Source: Maribacter algarum (ex Zhang et al. 2020) (lineage in GTDB: Bacteria; Bacteroidota; Bacteroidia; Flavobacteriales; Flavobacteriaceae). Taken from it: a stretch of DNA of 64,000 nt. This document shows, piece by piece, positions 9,483-17,875 of this stretch. The notes beneath the pieces were generated by a model that worked only from the letters and a program-made list of their open reading frames with translations, did not search any database and was not told where the DNA came from. How positions within the stretch are numbered: position 1 is the first letter of the stretch; every line of letters begins with the position of its first letter. Location: the NCBI RefSeq assembly GCF_005885635.1, contig NZ_VATY01000001.1:1302001-1366000 (forward strand), read 5' to 3'. The translations under genes and the position numbers were made by a program.

Positions 9483-9592
9483 AAATATCGGTCTCTAAAA
9501 ATCGCTGCAAATGTACGGCATTCTTGTAAAAAGAAAAAAGCATTTTAGATGTTTATTTCGAAGAGATTTAGGAAGTTGAATATTCCCTGTTT

Positions 9593-9985
9593 TTAATCCA
9601 ATTTTTGAAGCATTTTGGCGGTAAAAACGGTTTCCAAAACAAGACAAATAGCATAGGGAATGAAGAAAGCAGCAAACTCCAATCTACTCATATCTCCATC
9701 TAACTTATAACTGGGATAGAATACAATAAAAAAGAAAATAAACTTTAAAAAACTGCCTGCCATAAATAAGAACCCAATATAATTTTGCAACTTATTTCGA
9801 TAGATATAGAGGGAAACAAAAATAACGGTTGCCAAAATCGCATTAATCAAATATGACAAAACGATTTTGTTATTGTACTTAGGATGACCCACATTTTCTA
9901 ATAAGGTGATATGGATAAAAAAAGCTAATCCTAGGGAACAAACAAGAAGCACTAGAAACCTAACTATGACATTATTCTTGGGCAT
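9593..9985 (-). CDS. DUF6168-like small membrane protein in the atp operon
   Basis: 130 residues from the ATG at 9985 (MPKNNVIVRF), whose first base is shared with the last base of the preceding AtpZ stop codon. The longer frame to 10024 lies within atpZ and is not preferred. Four hydrophobic helices (about 8-28, 44-64, 72-92, 102-122). It occupies the AtpI-like position between AtpZ and subunit a. A role in c-ring assembly or cation supply is inferred from that position only. Confidence 0.75.
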   Translation of the reverse strand: MPKNNVIVRFLVLLVCSLGLAFFIHITLLENVGHPKYNNKIVLSYLINAILATVIFVSLYIYRNKLQNYIGFLFMAGSFLKFIFFFIVFYPSYKLDGDMSRLEFAAFFIPYAICLVLETVFTAKMLQKLD

Positions 9986-10215
9986 TAGTATTGTATTCTT
10001 TTTAGCTGCCGCAAAACTACCCAAATAGAAATTGCCACACCAATGAGTGTGGCAAATGCAGTAAAAATTCTTTTATCGGTTTGGTAATGTTCATCTAACC
10101 ATATACCACCCTTGGCTGCCAAAAAAATAATGGCACCCATTTCAAAGGCAATGCCCGAAAGCATTGCTACATTTTTAAGATTGTTTTTTTTCTTAGGATG
10201 CTTTTGCTGGTCCAT
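9985..10215 (-). CDS. AtpZ/AtpI-family protein
   Basis: 76 residues with two helices (about 17-35 and 48-66). The pattern GIAFEMGAIIFLAAKGGIWLDE is typical of AtpZ, which accompanies F-ATPase operons and is thought to help assembly or Mg/Ca import. The gene starts inside the last 23 bases of the bactofilin gene and shares one base with the next gene (TAATG), so the three are translationally coupled. Confidence 0.85.
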   Translation of the reverse strand: MDQQKHPKKKNNLKNVAMLSGIAFEMGAIIFLAAKGGIWLDEHYQTDKRIFTAFATLIGVAISIWVVLRQLKRIQY

Positions 10216-10669
10216 TTACATTACTTCCCAAAGAAGATTTAAATCCACCAGAAGTATTTGAACTTGAGCTCGAGCTTGAAGAAGAACTACTGCTCATTGA
10301 AGCGCCGCCTTTCCCTTTCATAGTACACGAAGCATTGAACGTTGCACCAGGCTCAACAGCTAGTTTTGTTACGGCAACTGTTCCTTCTATTACCGCAGAA
10401 GATTTTAAAGAGAGGAGGTCAGAAACCAAAAGCTCTCCATTGAAGCTTCCTTCTATATCTGCGTTTACACATTCTACTTTTCCATGGATGTAGCCATCTT
10501 TACCGATGACCACTTTACCAGAAGTCTTTACGTTACCATCAAGCTTTCCGTCAATTCTAAAATCAGCTTCGGAAACGATATCTCCTTTGATCTTAGTATT
10601 CTTTTCAATTCTGTTGGGTTGTCCGCCTATTTCGTTCATAGTTCTAGGTTTTTTGTTATCTGAAAACAT
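10193..10669 (-). CDS. Bactofilin (polymer-forming cytoskeletal protein)
   Basis: 158 residues. The core at about 18-118 is a short right-handed beta-helix with glycine-spaced repeats (IKGDIVSEADFRIDGKLDGNV, then KVVIGKDGYIHGKV). The tail is unusual: a run of about a dozen serines near residues 125-137 and a Gly/Ser/Asn-rich end. Bactofilins self-assemble into filaments at the inner membrane. It lies 6 bases after PorW/SprE and overlaps atpZ. Confidence 0.92.
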   Translation of the reverse strand: MFSDNKKPRTMNEIGGQPNRIEKNTKIKGDIVSEADFRIDGKLDGNVKTSGKVVIGKDGYIHGKVECVNADIEGSFNGELLVSDLLSLKSSAVIEGTVAVTKLAVEPGATFNASCTMKGKGGASMSSSSSSSSSSSSNTSGGFKSSLGSNVNGPAKAS

Positions 10670-10675
10670 TGTAGT

Positions 10676-13231
10676 TTATGGTTTTGGGGTTAAAACTGAA
10701 TTTCTATACTCTTTAATATTTTTGTGTACCTGTACGATTTTGTAGTTCGATGATAAAATCACAAAACGTGGATTTCTAATCTTATAGTCCTTGTTCTTTT
10801 CAATCAACTCTGAGTAACCGAGTGCCCTATCTTTTGATTTAAAGCCATGTACGATTACAAATTGGTCTTCCAAGGTATAAATATCTTTTGAAACGACATT
10901 ACTATATTTTAAATCTTTTATTGATTTCTCTAGTTTTTCCTTCAACTTTAACGCTTCTTCATTCTTACTGCGCTTGAAGGGGAATACTACCTTCCAATTT
11001 CCAGAACCTGAAGAGGTTACTTCAGGTGAGAATTCCTTTGGCGCCAATTTTGGTAATTGTTCCGCTACCATTTGCTCGGCTTTCTTACCTTCAGCATTAT
11101 TAGGATAGGTAAGCGCCACATAGTTCAAAGCCTCTTTAAAAGGTTCAAAGCCATTTAGTCTGCCGATTGCATTAGCTTTCAACATTTCGAACTTTGGAAC
11201 TATCGGGTCTCCCGTAAATCGATTGATGTTCTCTTCAGCACCAGTAATCACTTGCAAGAATTCTTGATCTCTAAACTTTTCAAAAAGTGCGCCATAGCGA
11301 GCATCAGGACTATCAGCCCCCTCCGCTATAACGGCAGACGGATTCAATAAGATTTCCGCATAACGGGAATCACCATGGTTTTGAAGGATATTAGCTTTCA
11401 TATCAGCGGCCAACGGACTTCTTTCCTCCTCATAAATCTTGTATAAATTATACTTCGAAGGAAGTATCAAACGCTCCTCCGGATTCGATTTCAAAACATC
11501 CTCTAACTTTCCGGCTGCTAAAAGATTTTCTTTGAATTTCTCCTTATATATTAATCCCAATTGGTAATTCGCGAAGTTTCGTTCTCCATGAAGACTGTCA
11601 ATTGCTGCTTCATCCTTAGGGATACGGTCCATATAAAAAGCTACATCGTATTTTTCCTCATCGGTAGGCTCAGCACTCAAACTGTCATTGGCAACAACGG
11701 CATCACCGGTTGCTTCTGACGGTAACGCTCTTGTTTTGTTGCTCCATCGCCAATCATCTTCCAACTCGCGATTTCCCCATTTGTTGGTAAAGTCATTTTT
11801 GCCATATCCAAGGCTAGTAACATTGTAGAAATAGAATTTGCCTTTATTTTCTTTACCTCCTTTAGATTCCCCAAAGGATGCAAAACTCGCGGTAATCTTT
11901 TCTTCTGCCTTCTTTTTCGCCTCCTCCTCAGCAGCTTTCATCTTATCAATAAAATCCTGAAAATAGGCAAGTTGATCATCAACTGGCAAATTATATAAGG
12001 TGATCACACTATCGCTGTACTGAACAATGTCTTCATATTTGATAACATCTTCGAGGTTATCGAGCTTCTTTTTAGTAGCCCTGAATTTTTTCGTATTCTC
12101 TGGAAGGTTGGTTAGCATACTATCATAATATGCTCCCGCAACCTTGTATACGTTTTCATCAAAATTATACTCCGCCAAATTCTCATAGTTCAGAGCGTTC
12201 AATTTTGGCTCATTCTGGGTTGCCCGTAAGGATTTATTAAAATAGAGCAATGCCAAGCTATCAGATTCATTTCCCAAGTGGAACTCTGCAACCTGACGGT
12301 ATATCTTATCTAAAAAAGGTCGATTCTCGCGATTCTCTTCCAATTCCGTTAAGTACTCTAGAACTTCTTCTTTATTTGCTGAAGTAATTTCGGTATTCCT
12401 GATTTTTTGAATCTCGGCATTAATCATATATACCCGAGGGGATTTCCGATTCAAGTCAATCACCTTGTCAAAGGCATAATTTGCGCTGTCCTTATAGCCC
12501 AGTTGGTTATATAGCTGACCTATAATATAGTAGTATCTCCCTTTTTCAGGATTTTTTTTCGTGTAGTAGGATGCAATCTTCAACTGTTGAATTGCAGTGT
12601 CCGGGGCCTTTAAATTGATAAATGCTTGTGCCATCATCGCTCTGGCATCTGCATATTCTTGGTCTTTAAGTTCTTCGTATTTAAAAAGACGCTTTAAATT
12701 TTTAATTGCTAATTCTTCGTTTTCTAAACGAATGTTGACCTTCTCTCTCCAAATATGGGCTTCGTTAAGTTTATTGCTATACGAATACTTTTTGATGATG
12801 TAGTTAAAAGCTTCTAATGCCGGAATGTAGCGTTGGTCAAAGTATCTTCCTTTTCCCAATAGTAGAAAAGCTTCATCCGTTTGAGGATTGCGCTCCTCGT
12901 CTTTGATATCCATACTGTGTTTCTGTATGGCCTTGGTTGCCTTTTCTTCTGCAATAATAAAGTTTGGGTTGTTGTCTTCAGAATCTAACTTGATTTCATC
13001 AGTGACTTCAAGGCGTTCAATAGGAAGTATTTCCCAGTAATCGTCTTTATAATTCGCGTTGAGTTCTTCACGCCCAGTTTCGAATGCAATATTACCATTA
13101 TACAATGTATTGTACTTGGTGTTCAAAGCATGCCAGTTGCGGTTGATGAATTTGTCTTTTTTGACGGAGCAAGCATTGAAGAACATGCCGCCCAAAATTG
13201 CCAAAAGAATAAGTCTAAATTGAATCTTCAA
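10676..13231 (-). CDS. sprE: Type IX secretion/gliding lipoprotein PorW/SprE
   Basis: 851 residues. The N-terminal signal ends in a lipobox with Cys21 (FFNAC). It is then helical with TPR-like repeats, including LNTKYNTLYNGN (about 37-48), a conserved opening of SprE, and LLLGKGRYFDQRYIPALEAF near 123-142. The C-terminus (about 750-851) resembles an SPOR-like or ferredoxin-like fold. PorW/SprE is a periplasmic lipoprotein needed for T9SS and gliding. The start is TTG; an in-frame stop lies 9 codons upstream with no ATG between. It heads the run leading into bactofilin and the ATP synthase. Confidence 0.9.
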   Translation of the reverse strand: MKIQFRLILLAILGGMFFNACSVKKDKFINRNWHALNTKYNTLYNGNIAFETGREELNANYKDDYWEILPIERLEVTDEIKLDSEDNNPNFIIAEEKATKAIQKHSMDIKDEERNPQTDEAFLLLGKGRYFDQRYIPALEAFNYIIKKYSYSNKLNEAHIWREKVNIRLENEELAIKNLKRLFKYEELKDQEYADARAMMAQAFINLKAPDTAIQQLKIASYYTKKNPEKGRYYYIIGQLYNQLGYKDSANYAFDKVIDLNRKSPRVYMINAEIQKIRNTEITSANKEEVLEYLTELEENRENRPFLDKIYRQVAEFHLGNESDSLALLYFNKSLRATQNEPKLNALNYENLAEYNFDENVYKVAGAYYDSMLTNLPENTKKFRATKKKLDNLEDVIKYEDIVQYSDSVITLYNLPVDDQLAYFQDFIDKMKAAEEEAKKKAEEKITASFASFGESKGGKENKGKFYFYNVTSLGYGKNDFTNKWGNRELEDDWRWSNKTRALPSEATGDAVVANDSLSAEPTDEEKYDVAFYMDRIPKDEAAIDSLHGERNFANYQLGLIYKEKFKENLLAAGKLEDVLKSNPEERLILPSKYNLYKIYEEERSPLAADMKANILQNHGDSRYAEILLNPSAVIAEGADSPDARYGALFEKFRDQEFLQVITGAEENINRFTGDPIVPKFEMLKANAIGRLNGFEPFKEALNYVALTYPNNAEGKKAEQMVAEQLPKLAPKEFSPEVTSSGSGNWKVVFPFKRSKNEEALKLKEKLEKSIKDLKYSNVVSKDIYTLEDQFVIVHGFKSKDRALGYSELIEKNKDYKIRNPRFVILSSNYKIVQVHKNIKEYRNSVLTPKP

Positions 13232-13354
13232 AATTGTGTGTATACGTATGTAAACTTAACTGAAAAACAACGGGTTTATTATGTACTTCATCGACAAAAT
13301 ACATTAAAACGAGGAAAGTGAATTCTTGAGAAGCTAAATCGTGTGCCTTGTTTT

Positions 13355-13452
13355 ACAAACTAAGAAGTTTGTTAAAGATGTTTTCCATCGAAAAAACACC
13401 TTAAATACTGTACTTCACAGATTATTTAGGGTTCGAAAACCGATTTGTGAAG
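13355..13452. other. Two perfect-arm hairpins upstream of sprE
   Basis: The gap between sprE and the ECF42 gene holds ACAAACT-aaga-AGTTTGT (13355-13372) and a larger dyad CTTCACA...TGTGAAG (13413-13452) with an inner GGTT-cgaa-AACC stem. Neither is followed by a clear T run on either strand, so they are not obvious terminators. Confidence 0.5.
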
Positions 13453-13501
13453 AAAAAGGATTTTAGATTGCCATGTGAAACCAACTGGATAGTCGGTTAC
13501 C

Positions 13502-14752
13502 TTATTTCGAAGCTTGAAGCTCTAACTGTAGCTTCTTTTTTATTAAATAGGAGATTTCTAACCGATTCGATGTCTTTGAAATAGCTGTTTCCAAATAGGA
13601 AATTGCTAAAACAAAATCCCCTCGTTTAGCATAATATTCGGCATAACATCCATAAAACAAATATGCTCTTTGTTCGAGGTCTTCAATGGGTAGTGTTTCT
13701 AAAATATCTTTTACCACTTCAAAATTGCTCAACTGCAAATTAACAATCGCCATATTCAAAAGGTTAAAAGTACTTGGTTGTAATTTTTGAAGTTCAGTAT
13801 ACCATTTTAAAATTTTCTCCCAGTTGGTTTCTACAAAGGTCTTCGCCTTTATATGTTCAGCGGCAATGGCAGCTTCGTAATGGTAAATGGATACATCTTC
13901 ATAGTCCATTGCCTTGTTCATGGCAGAATTTCCCATTTGAATCAAAGGGAAGAACCATTTTTTGCGGTCTTGCTCTCGAATATCAACAATCTCATTGGCA
14001 TCATTGGTTTTGCTTTCAAGCCGAGAAGCATGAAAACACTGTAGCGCGAACAAAGCATAAAGGCTTCCGGAGCGGAATTTCTCCTTTTTAAGTAAAAGTT
14101 TGCAAAGACGAATCGCCTCACCACACAGGTCTTCTCGAATGAGATTTTCTTTATTAGTCGAGTGAAACCCTTCATTAAAGGTCAAATATACAACCTCCAT
14201 TACTCGGGCAAGTCGATCTTGAACTTCGTTAGGAGAAGGGAAATCGAATTGAATATTATTTTTGACAATGGCCTTTTTCGCTCGATTGAGCCTTTTGGTA
14301 ATCGTATCCTCCTTGGTCAACAGAGCAGCAGCGATTTCCTTTGTGCTAAAACCAGAAATGGTTTTTAAGGCGAAGGCAATTTGTTCTTTAGGCTTTAAAC
14401 TAGGGTGACAAGCGACAAAAATCATACGGAGTTGGCTATCCTCTATTTCATGCTCAAGAAATAGTTCGTTCAATTGAATAGCGGATGCTCCGTTTGCAAT
14501 TTTATCAACACGTTGCTTCTCGGCTTTAATACTGCGAAGCAAATCAATTGTCCGGTTTTTGGCAACTTTGGTCAGCCAAGCTTCTGGATTATCAGGAAGC
14601 TGTTTCCGCCATTTAAGGGTAGCCTTTACAAATGTATCTTGAACCGCATCTTCAATGGTCTCGATATGCGACAGACCGAAGAAGCGTGTTAAAATAGCGA
14701 CCATCTTTCCATAATGGTGTCTGAAAAGATGGTCGACAATTTTGTGTTCCAT
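13502..14752 (-). CDS. ECF42-type RNA polymerase sigma factor with C-terminal TPR-like extension
   Basis: 416 residues, more than twice a normal ECF factor. Region 2 (about 10-75, ETIEDAVQDTFVKATLKW, NPEAWLTKVAKNRTIDLLR) and region 4 (about 115-165, ALKTISGFSTKEIAAALL) are followed by about 250 residues of helical repeats (DUF6596/TPR-like). That architecture defines group ECF42. The group has no classical anti-sigma factor; the extension is thought to control activity. The gene starts 3 bases after a DGPF/YciI gene, the hallmark partner of this group. Confidence 0.92.
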   Translation of the reverse strand: MEHKIVDHLFRHHYGKMVAILTRFFGLSHIETIEDAVQDTFVKATLKWRKQLPDNPEAWLTKVAKNRTIDLLRSIKAEKQRVDKIANGASAIQLNELFLEHEIEDSQLRMIFVACHPSLKPKEQIAFALKTISGFSTKEIAAALLTKEDTITKRLNRAKKAIVKNNIQFDFPSPNEVQDRLARVMEVVYLTFNEGFHSTNKENLIREDLCGEAIRLCKLLLKKEKFRSGSLYALFALQCFHASRLESKTNDANEIVDIREQDRKKWFFPLIQMGNSAMNKAMDYEDVSIYHYEAAIAAEHIKAKTFVETNWEKILKWYTELQKLQPSTFNLLNMAIVNLQLSNFEVVKDILETLPIEDLEQRAYLFYGCYAEYYAKRGDFVLAISYLETAISKTSNRLEISYLIKKKLQLELQASK

Positions 14753-14755
14753 AAT

Positions 14756-15103
14756 CTACTGGTCAAAAACCATTATTTCGCGTATTTCAACGGTCCCATC
14801 TAAATCCCAATCAGGATAGTCTTGGGCTATTTCCACTACGGCTTCGGCACTTTCGGCTGAGACGATGTAATAGCCTCCAACAATTTCCTTGATATCCGCG
14901 AAAGGTCCATCGCTGACAGTCCTGTCTTTTCCGATAACACGTTTGATGGTTGGCACCAATGCCTCCCCACCTTTAAGAATGCCTTGGGCTTCCATTTTTT
15001 GACCCCAGGCAAACCATTTTCCCATGCGGCCTTGTAATTCATCAGGCGATAAACCTAATTGCTGATAATCAGCCCCAATAAAAATCATCATAAAATCTTT
15101 CAT
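14756..15103 (-). CDS. DGPF/YciI-family protein, ECF42 partner
   Basis: 115 residues: a ferredoxin-like YCII fold with the signature SDGPFADIKEIVGGYYIV near 68-85. The family is linked to ECF42 sigma factors and is often their target. The biochemical role is unsettled. It is the first gene of a two-gene operon with a candidate ECF42 promoter 41 bases upstream. Confidence 0.93.
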   Translation of the reverse strand: MKDFMMIFIGADYQQLGLSPDELQGRMGKWFAWGQKMEAQGILKGGEALVPTIKRVIGKDRTVSDGPFADIKEIVGGYYIVSAESAEAVVEIAQDYPDWDLDGTVEIREIMVFDQ

Positions 15104-15144
15104 TTCTTTACTATTTAAAGATTAATAAAACTGTTTACCTCTAT

Positions 15145-15172
15145 GACGGAGGAAGAATCAAAATTTTGGACA
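15145..15172 (-). promoter_or_regulatory. Candidate ECF42-dependent promoter (TGTCCA-N18-CGTC)
   Basis: The minus strand has TGTCCA at 15172-15167 and CGTC at 15148-15145, with an 18-base spacer, ending 41 bases before the DGPF gene. The published ECF42 motif, as I recall it from Streptomyces work, is TGTCGA (-35) and CGA/TC (-10), so this is one mismatch plus a full match. Autoregulation is inferred. Confidence 0.45.
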
Positions 15173-15287
15173 AAATTTTTGACTTTTTTGTTTCTATCCT
15201 GAGGTTTTGATAATAGGGTTGTGAAATTTATCTACAAAGAAGTAATTATTTCTTAGCTATCCAATTTTATATGGTGTTTGCAATGCC

Positions 15288-15295
15288 TAAATTTG
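15288..15295 (+). promoter_or_regulatory. Candidate -7 promoter box for the ferredoxin reductase gene
   Basis: TAAATTTG matches TAnnTTTG and ends 26 bases before the ATG at 15322. The -33 position holds only a T run. Confidence 0.35.
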
Positions 15296-15321
15296 CATTC
15301 TAATTTTTTGAAAAAGAAAAC

Positions 15322-16371
15322 ATGGCCGATTTTCATACGCTTACGGTAAAGCATATTAAAAAACTTACCCCGAGTTCTGTCGCAATTACTTTTGACATTC
15401 CAAAAGAACTAATTCAGACTTTTAATTTTGAAGCGGGTCAATATATCACCATAAAAAAGGAAATTAAAGGAAAAGAATTGCGAAGAGCCTATTCCATAAG
15501 TTCAGTTCCGAAAAAAGATTCGATTACTATCGGAGTCAAAAAAGTTGACCGTGGTGGTTTTTCAGATTTCGCACATTCAAAATTAGCCGAAGGAGATACA
15601 CTTGAAGTTATGCCTCCAGAAGGACGATTTGTTTTTGTTCCTACGGAAAGTTCAAAGAATATAGCAGCCTTCGCAGCGGGAAGCGGAATCACTCCGATCA
15701 TGAGTATTGCGAAAACCGTTTTGGACAGCAATTCAGCAAATACCTTTGTGTTGGTTTACGGAAACAAATCGTATGAAGAAACCATGTTTTACACGGACTT
15801 GGTAAAGCTTCAGTTAGATTATACCAATCGGTTTTTTGTTTATTTCACGAATAGTCAAGCCCAGGAAAAAGATTCCCTTTTTGGACGAATTGATACTTCT
15901 ACGGTGAATTACGCTCTAAAAAATAAACACAAGAATGTTGATTTTGATGGCTACTATCTATGCGGACCTGAGGCCATGATTAACAAGGTCACCGATACCT
16001 TAACTGAAAACAGCATTCCAAAAGACAAAATTCATTTTGAGTTATTTACGGCTACAGAGATAAAAGAGGAACTACCTATTTCTGCCGAAGGGGAAGCACA
16101 GATAGAGGTCCTTGTTGATGATGAAACCTTTTCTTTTACCATGGACAAGAAGATGGTGGTTCTTGATGCGGTCTTAAAAGAAAATATTGATGCTCCCTAT
16201 TCTTGTCAAGGAGGAGTTTGTAGTAGTTGTATCGCCCGTGTTACGGAAGGAAAAGCTGAAATGGCGAACAATCAAATATTGACGGATAGCGAAATCGAAG
16301 AAGGTTTTATCTTAACCTGTCAGGCACATGTGGTTACGCCTACTTTGAAAGTAGATTATGATGATGTGTAA
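15322..16371 (+). CDS. 2Fe-2S/flavin oxidoreductase (PaaE-like ferredoxin reductase)
   Basis: 349 residues in the class IB phthalate-dioxygenase-reductase/PaaE order: an FAD domain with RRAYSISS (about 54-61), an NAD(P) domain with AAGSGITPIMSI (about 118-129), and a plant-type ferredoxin domain with YSCQGGVCSSC (CxxxxCxxC) and a later Cys in ILTCQAH. It transfers electrons from NAD(P)H to a partner oxygenase, desaturase or other acceptor; no such partner is adjacent. The Crp-like gene follows after 19 bases and may regulate or share its transcript. Confidence 0.88.
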   Translation: MADFHTLTVKHIKKLTPSSVAITFDIPKELIQTFNFEAGQYITIKKEIKGKELRRAYSISSVPKKDSITIGVKKVDRGGFSDFAHSKLAEGDTLEVMPPEGRFVFVPTESSKNIAAFAAGSGITPIMSIAKTVLDSNSANTFVLVYGNKSYEETMFYTDLVKLQLDYTNRFFVYFTNSQAQEKDSLFGRIDTSTVNYALKNKHKNVDFDGYYLCGPEAMINKVTDTLTENSIPKDKIHFELFTATEIKEELPISAEGEAQIEVLVDDETFSFTMDKKMVVLDAVLKENIDAPYSCQGGVCSSCIARVTEGKAEMANNQILTDSEIEEGFILTCQAHVVTPTLKVDYDDV

Positions 16372-16390
16372 ATAAACCCCAAACCTTCTT

Positions 16391-16951
16391 TTGGAAACCT
16401 TTAAAACTTTTGTTCAGTGCTATGTTTCTTTAGCTCCCAAGGAATGGCAAATCATTTCTTCGAAATTTGATTCAAAAGTATACAAGAAAGGAGAACTGCT
16501 GTTGGAAGAAGATAAAGTTTGTAATCACCTCTCTTTTCTAGAGTCGGGCCTACTTCATTTTTTCATTTGGAACGATGGCGAAATTAAAACCAAGTTTTTT
16601 ACTGAAGCTCCTTACATTTTTACCTCTCAAAGAAGTTTTAATAATAGGATTCCAGCTAAAGAAAATATTCAAGCGATAGAAAATAGCATAGTCTGGCAGG
16701 TATCATATAAAGATCATCAAGAACTTCTCAAAATCCCTGTTTGGAATACACTCGCACAAAAAATCACACAGGAAGTACAATTCTTTACCGAAAATATACT
16801 TGAAGAACTGCAGAATAAAACAGCAGAAGAACGCTATTCACTTCTTTTAAAGAATAGATCAGATTTAGTGAAAAGAGTACCCTTGAAATATTTGGCTTCT
16901 TATTTAGGGATTACTCCTCAATCCTTAAGTCGCATTCGAAGAAATATATAA
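16391..16951 (+). CDS. Crp/Fnr-family transcriptional regulator
   Basis: 186 residues from a TTG (METFKTFVQCYVSLAPKEWQ). The cyclic-nucleotide-like beta-roll covers about 20-110. The C-terminal helix-turn-helix is LKYLASYLGITPQSLSRIRRNI. The effector pocket lacks the full cAMP-binding RxS motif, so cAMP need not be the ligand. Proteins of this size with a C-terminus ending at the recognition helix are common in Bacteroidota. A 14-bp palindrome lies just downstream, before the next gene. Confidence 0.85.
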   Translation: METFKTFVQCYVSLAPKEWQIISSKFDSKVYKKGELLLEEDKVCNHLSFLESGLLHFFIWNDGEIKTKFFTEAPYIFTSQRSFNNRIPAKENIQAIENSIVWQVSYKDHQELLKIPVWNTLAQKITQEVQFFTENILEELQNKTAEERYSLLLKNRSDLVKRVPLKYLASYLGITPQSLSRIRRNI

Positions 16952-16954
16952 AAT

Positions 16955-16968
16955 TTACCATATGGTAA
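16955..16968. promoter_or_regulatory. Perfect 14-bp palindrome, possible operator
   Basis: TTACCATATGGTAA is fully symmetric. It lies 4 bases after the Crp-like gene and 41 bases before the SRPBCC start. It could be a binding site for the neighbouring Crp-like regulator; its sequence differs from classical Crp (TGTGA) and Fnr (TTGAT) half-sites. Confidence 0.4.
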
Positions 16969-17009
16969 GTAGCTAGTGGTAGTTGGCTTTTAATTTTGTC
17001 ATAAAAAAG

Positions 17010-17498
17010 ATGAAAAGACTAAAAGTAACCTTAGTCCTGCTTTTTATGGCAACAATCGGCAACTCACAGGAAGTAACACAAACGAACAAACATTTTTCAA
17101 ACACCACTGAAACGAAAGCTTCACCCAATAAAATTTGGAAGATTTGGACAGATGTCCCTAATTGGAAAATTTGGGATTCTGGTTTAAAAGATGCAAACTT
17201 AGATGGAGCATTCGAATTAAATGAAAAAGGAAAAATAACCTCTTTAGAAGGAAAAACTTCTAGCTTTAAGATAGTCTCATTTGAACAAGGTAAATCGTAC
17301 ACTTTTAAATCAAATTTACCTTTAGGAAGTCTTTATGTTAAGCGTTATCTAAGTATAACTAATGATGGCACTACGTTTACGCATGAAGTTTGGTTCAAAG
17401 GTTTGACGGGAGGCCTTTTCGCGAAAAAATTTGGCCCGAAATTCAGAGAAATGTTGCCTCAAGTAATGCAAAATATTAAAAAGCTAGCTGAGGAATGA
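17010..17498 (+). CDS. Secreted SRPBCC-family protein
   Basis: 162 residues from the ATG at 17010, giving a clean signal peptide (MKRLKVTLVLLFMATIGNSQ). An earlier TTG at 16983 adds nine residues that spoil the signal. The body has the START/polyketide-cyclase pattern: S.NKIWKIWTDVPNWKIWDSGLKDANL, a beta-sheet with ITSLEGKTSSFKIVSFE, and a C-terminal helix. The fold binds small hydrophobic molecules; the ligand is unknown. It overlaps the next gene by 4 bases (ATGA). Confidence 0.75.
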   Translation: MKRLKVTLVLLFMATIGNSQEVTQTNKHFSNTTETKASPNKIWKIWTDVPNWKIWDSGLKDANLDGAFELNEKGKITSLEGKTSSFKIVSFEQGKSYTFKSNLPLGSLYVKRYLSITNDGTTFTHEVWFKGLTGGLFAKKFGPKFREMLPQVMQNIKKLAEE

Positions 17499-17875
17499 TT
17501 GCACTTAAAACAGTTTACATCGCAAATATACTTGTGGCCGGATGGATAAGTATTACCAGCTTATTCCGCCCCAAAAAGGCATTGGCCAACATTTTTGAAA
17601 ATTCTTTGGAATATTCTGAAGTTATACGATTAGTGGGAGCACTTTGGACTGGCATTTTTATACTGTCAATTCTTGGGTTATTCCACCCCAAGAAAATGGC
17701 TCTTGTACTTCTTTTTCAATTAGTTTATAAAAGTTCGTGGTTGCTTTTTGTTGCTGTTCCCGCTGCATTGACCAAACAGCCCTGCCCAAAAGGTATGGCC
17801 GTCTTTTTCATGATTTGGTGTATCATACTTCCTTTTGTTATTCCTTGGAAAGAAATTTTTGCAATATCCGTTTAG
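17495..17875 (+). CDS. Small four-helix membrane protein, function unknown
   Basis: 126 residues with four hydrophobic segments (about 4-22, 44-65, 68-88, 99-118). I do not recognise the family. It is coupled to the SRPBCC gene by an ATGA overlap, so the two probably act together. Its end overlaps the convergent patatin gene by 38 bases. Confidence 0.65.
   Translation: MIALKTVYIANILVAGWISITSLFRPKKALANIFENSLEYSEVIRLVGALWTGIFILSILGLFHPKKMALVLLFQLVYKSSWLLFVAVPAALTKQPCPKGMAVFFMIWCIILPFVIPWKEIFAISV

Noticed and set aside
13428-13442. GGTTCGAAAACC looks like a tRNA T-arm
   Set aside because: The stem does not fit a 5-bp T-arm around a 7-base loop, and no acceptor, D or anticodon arms are found around it.
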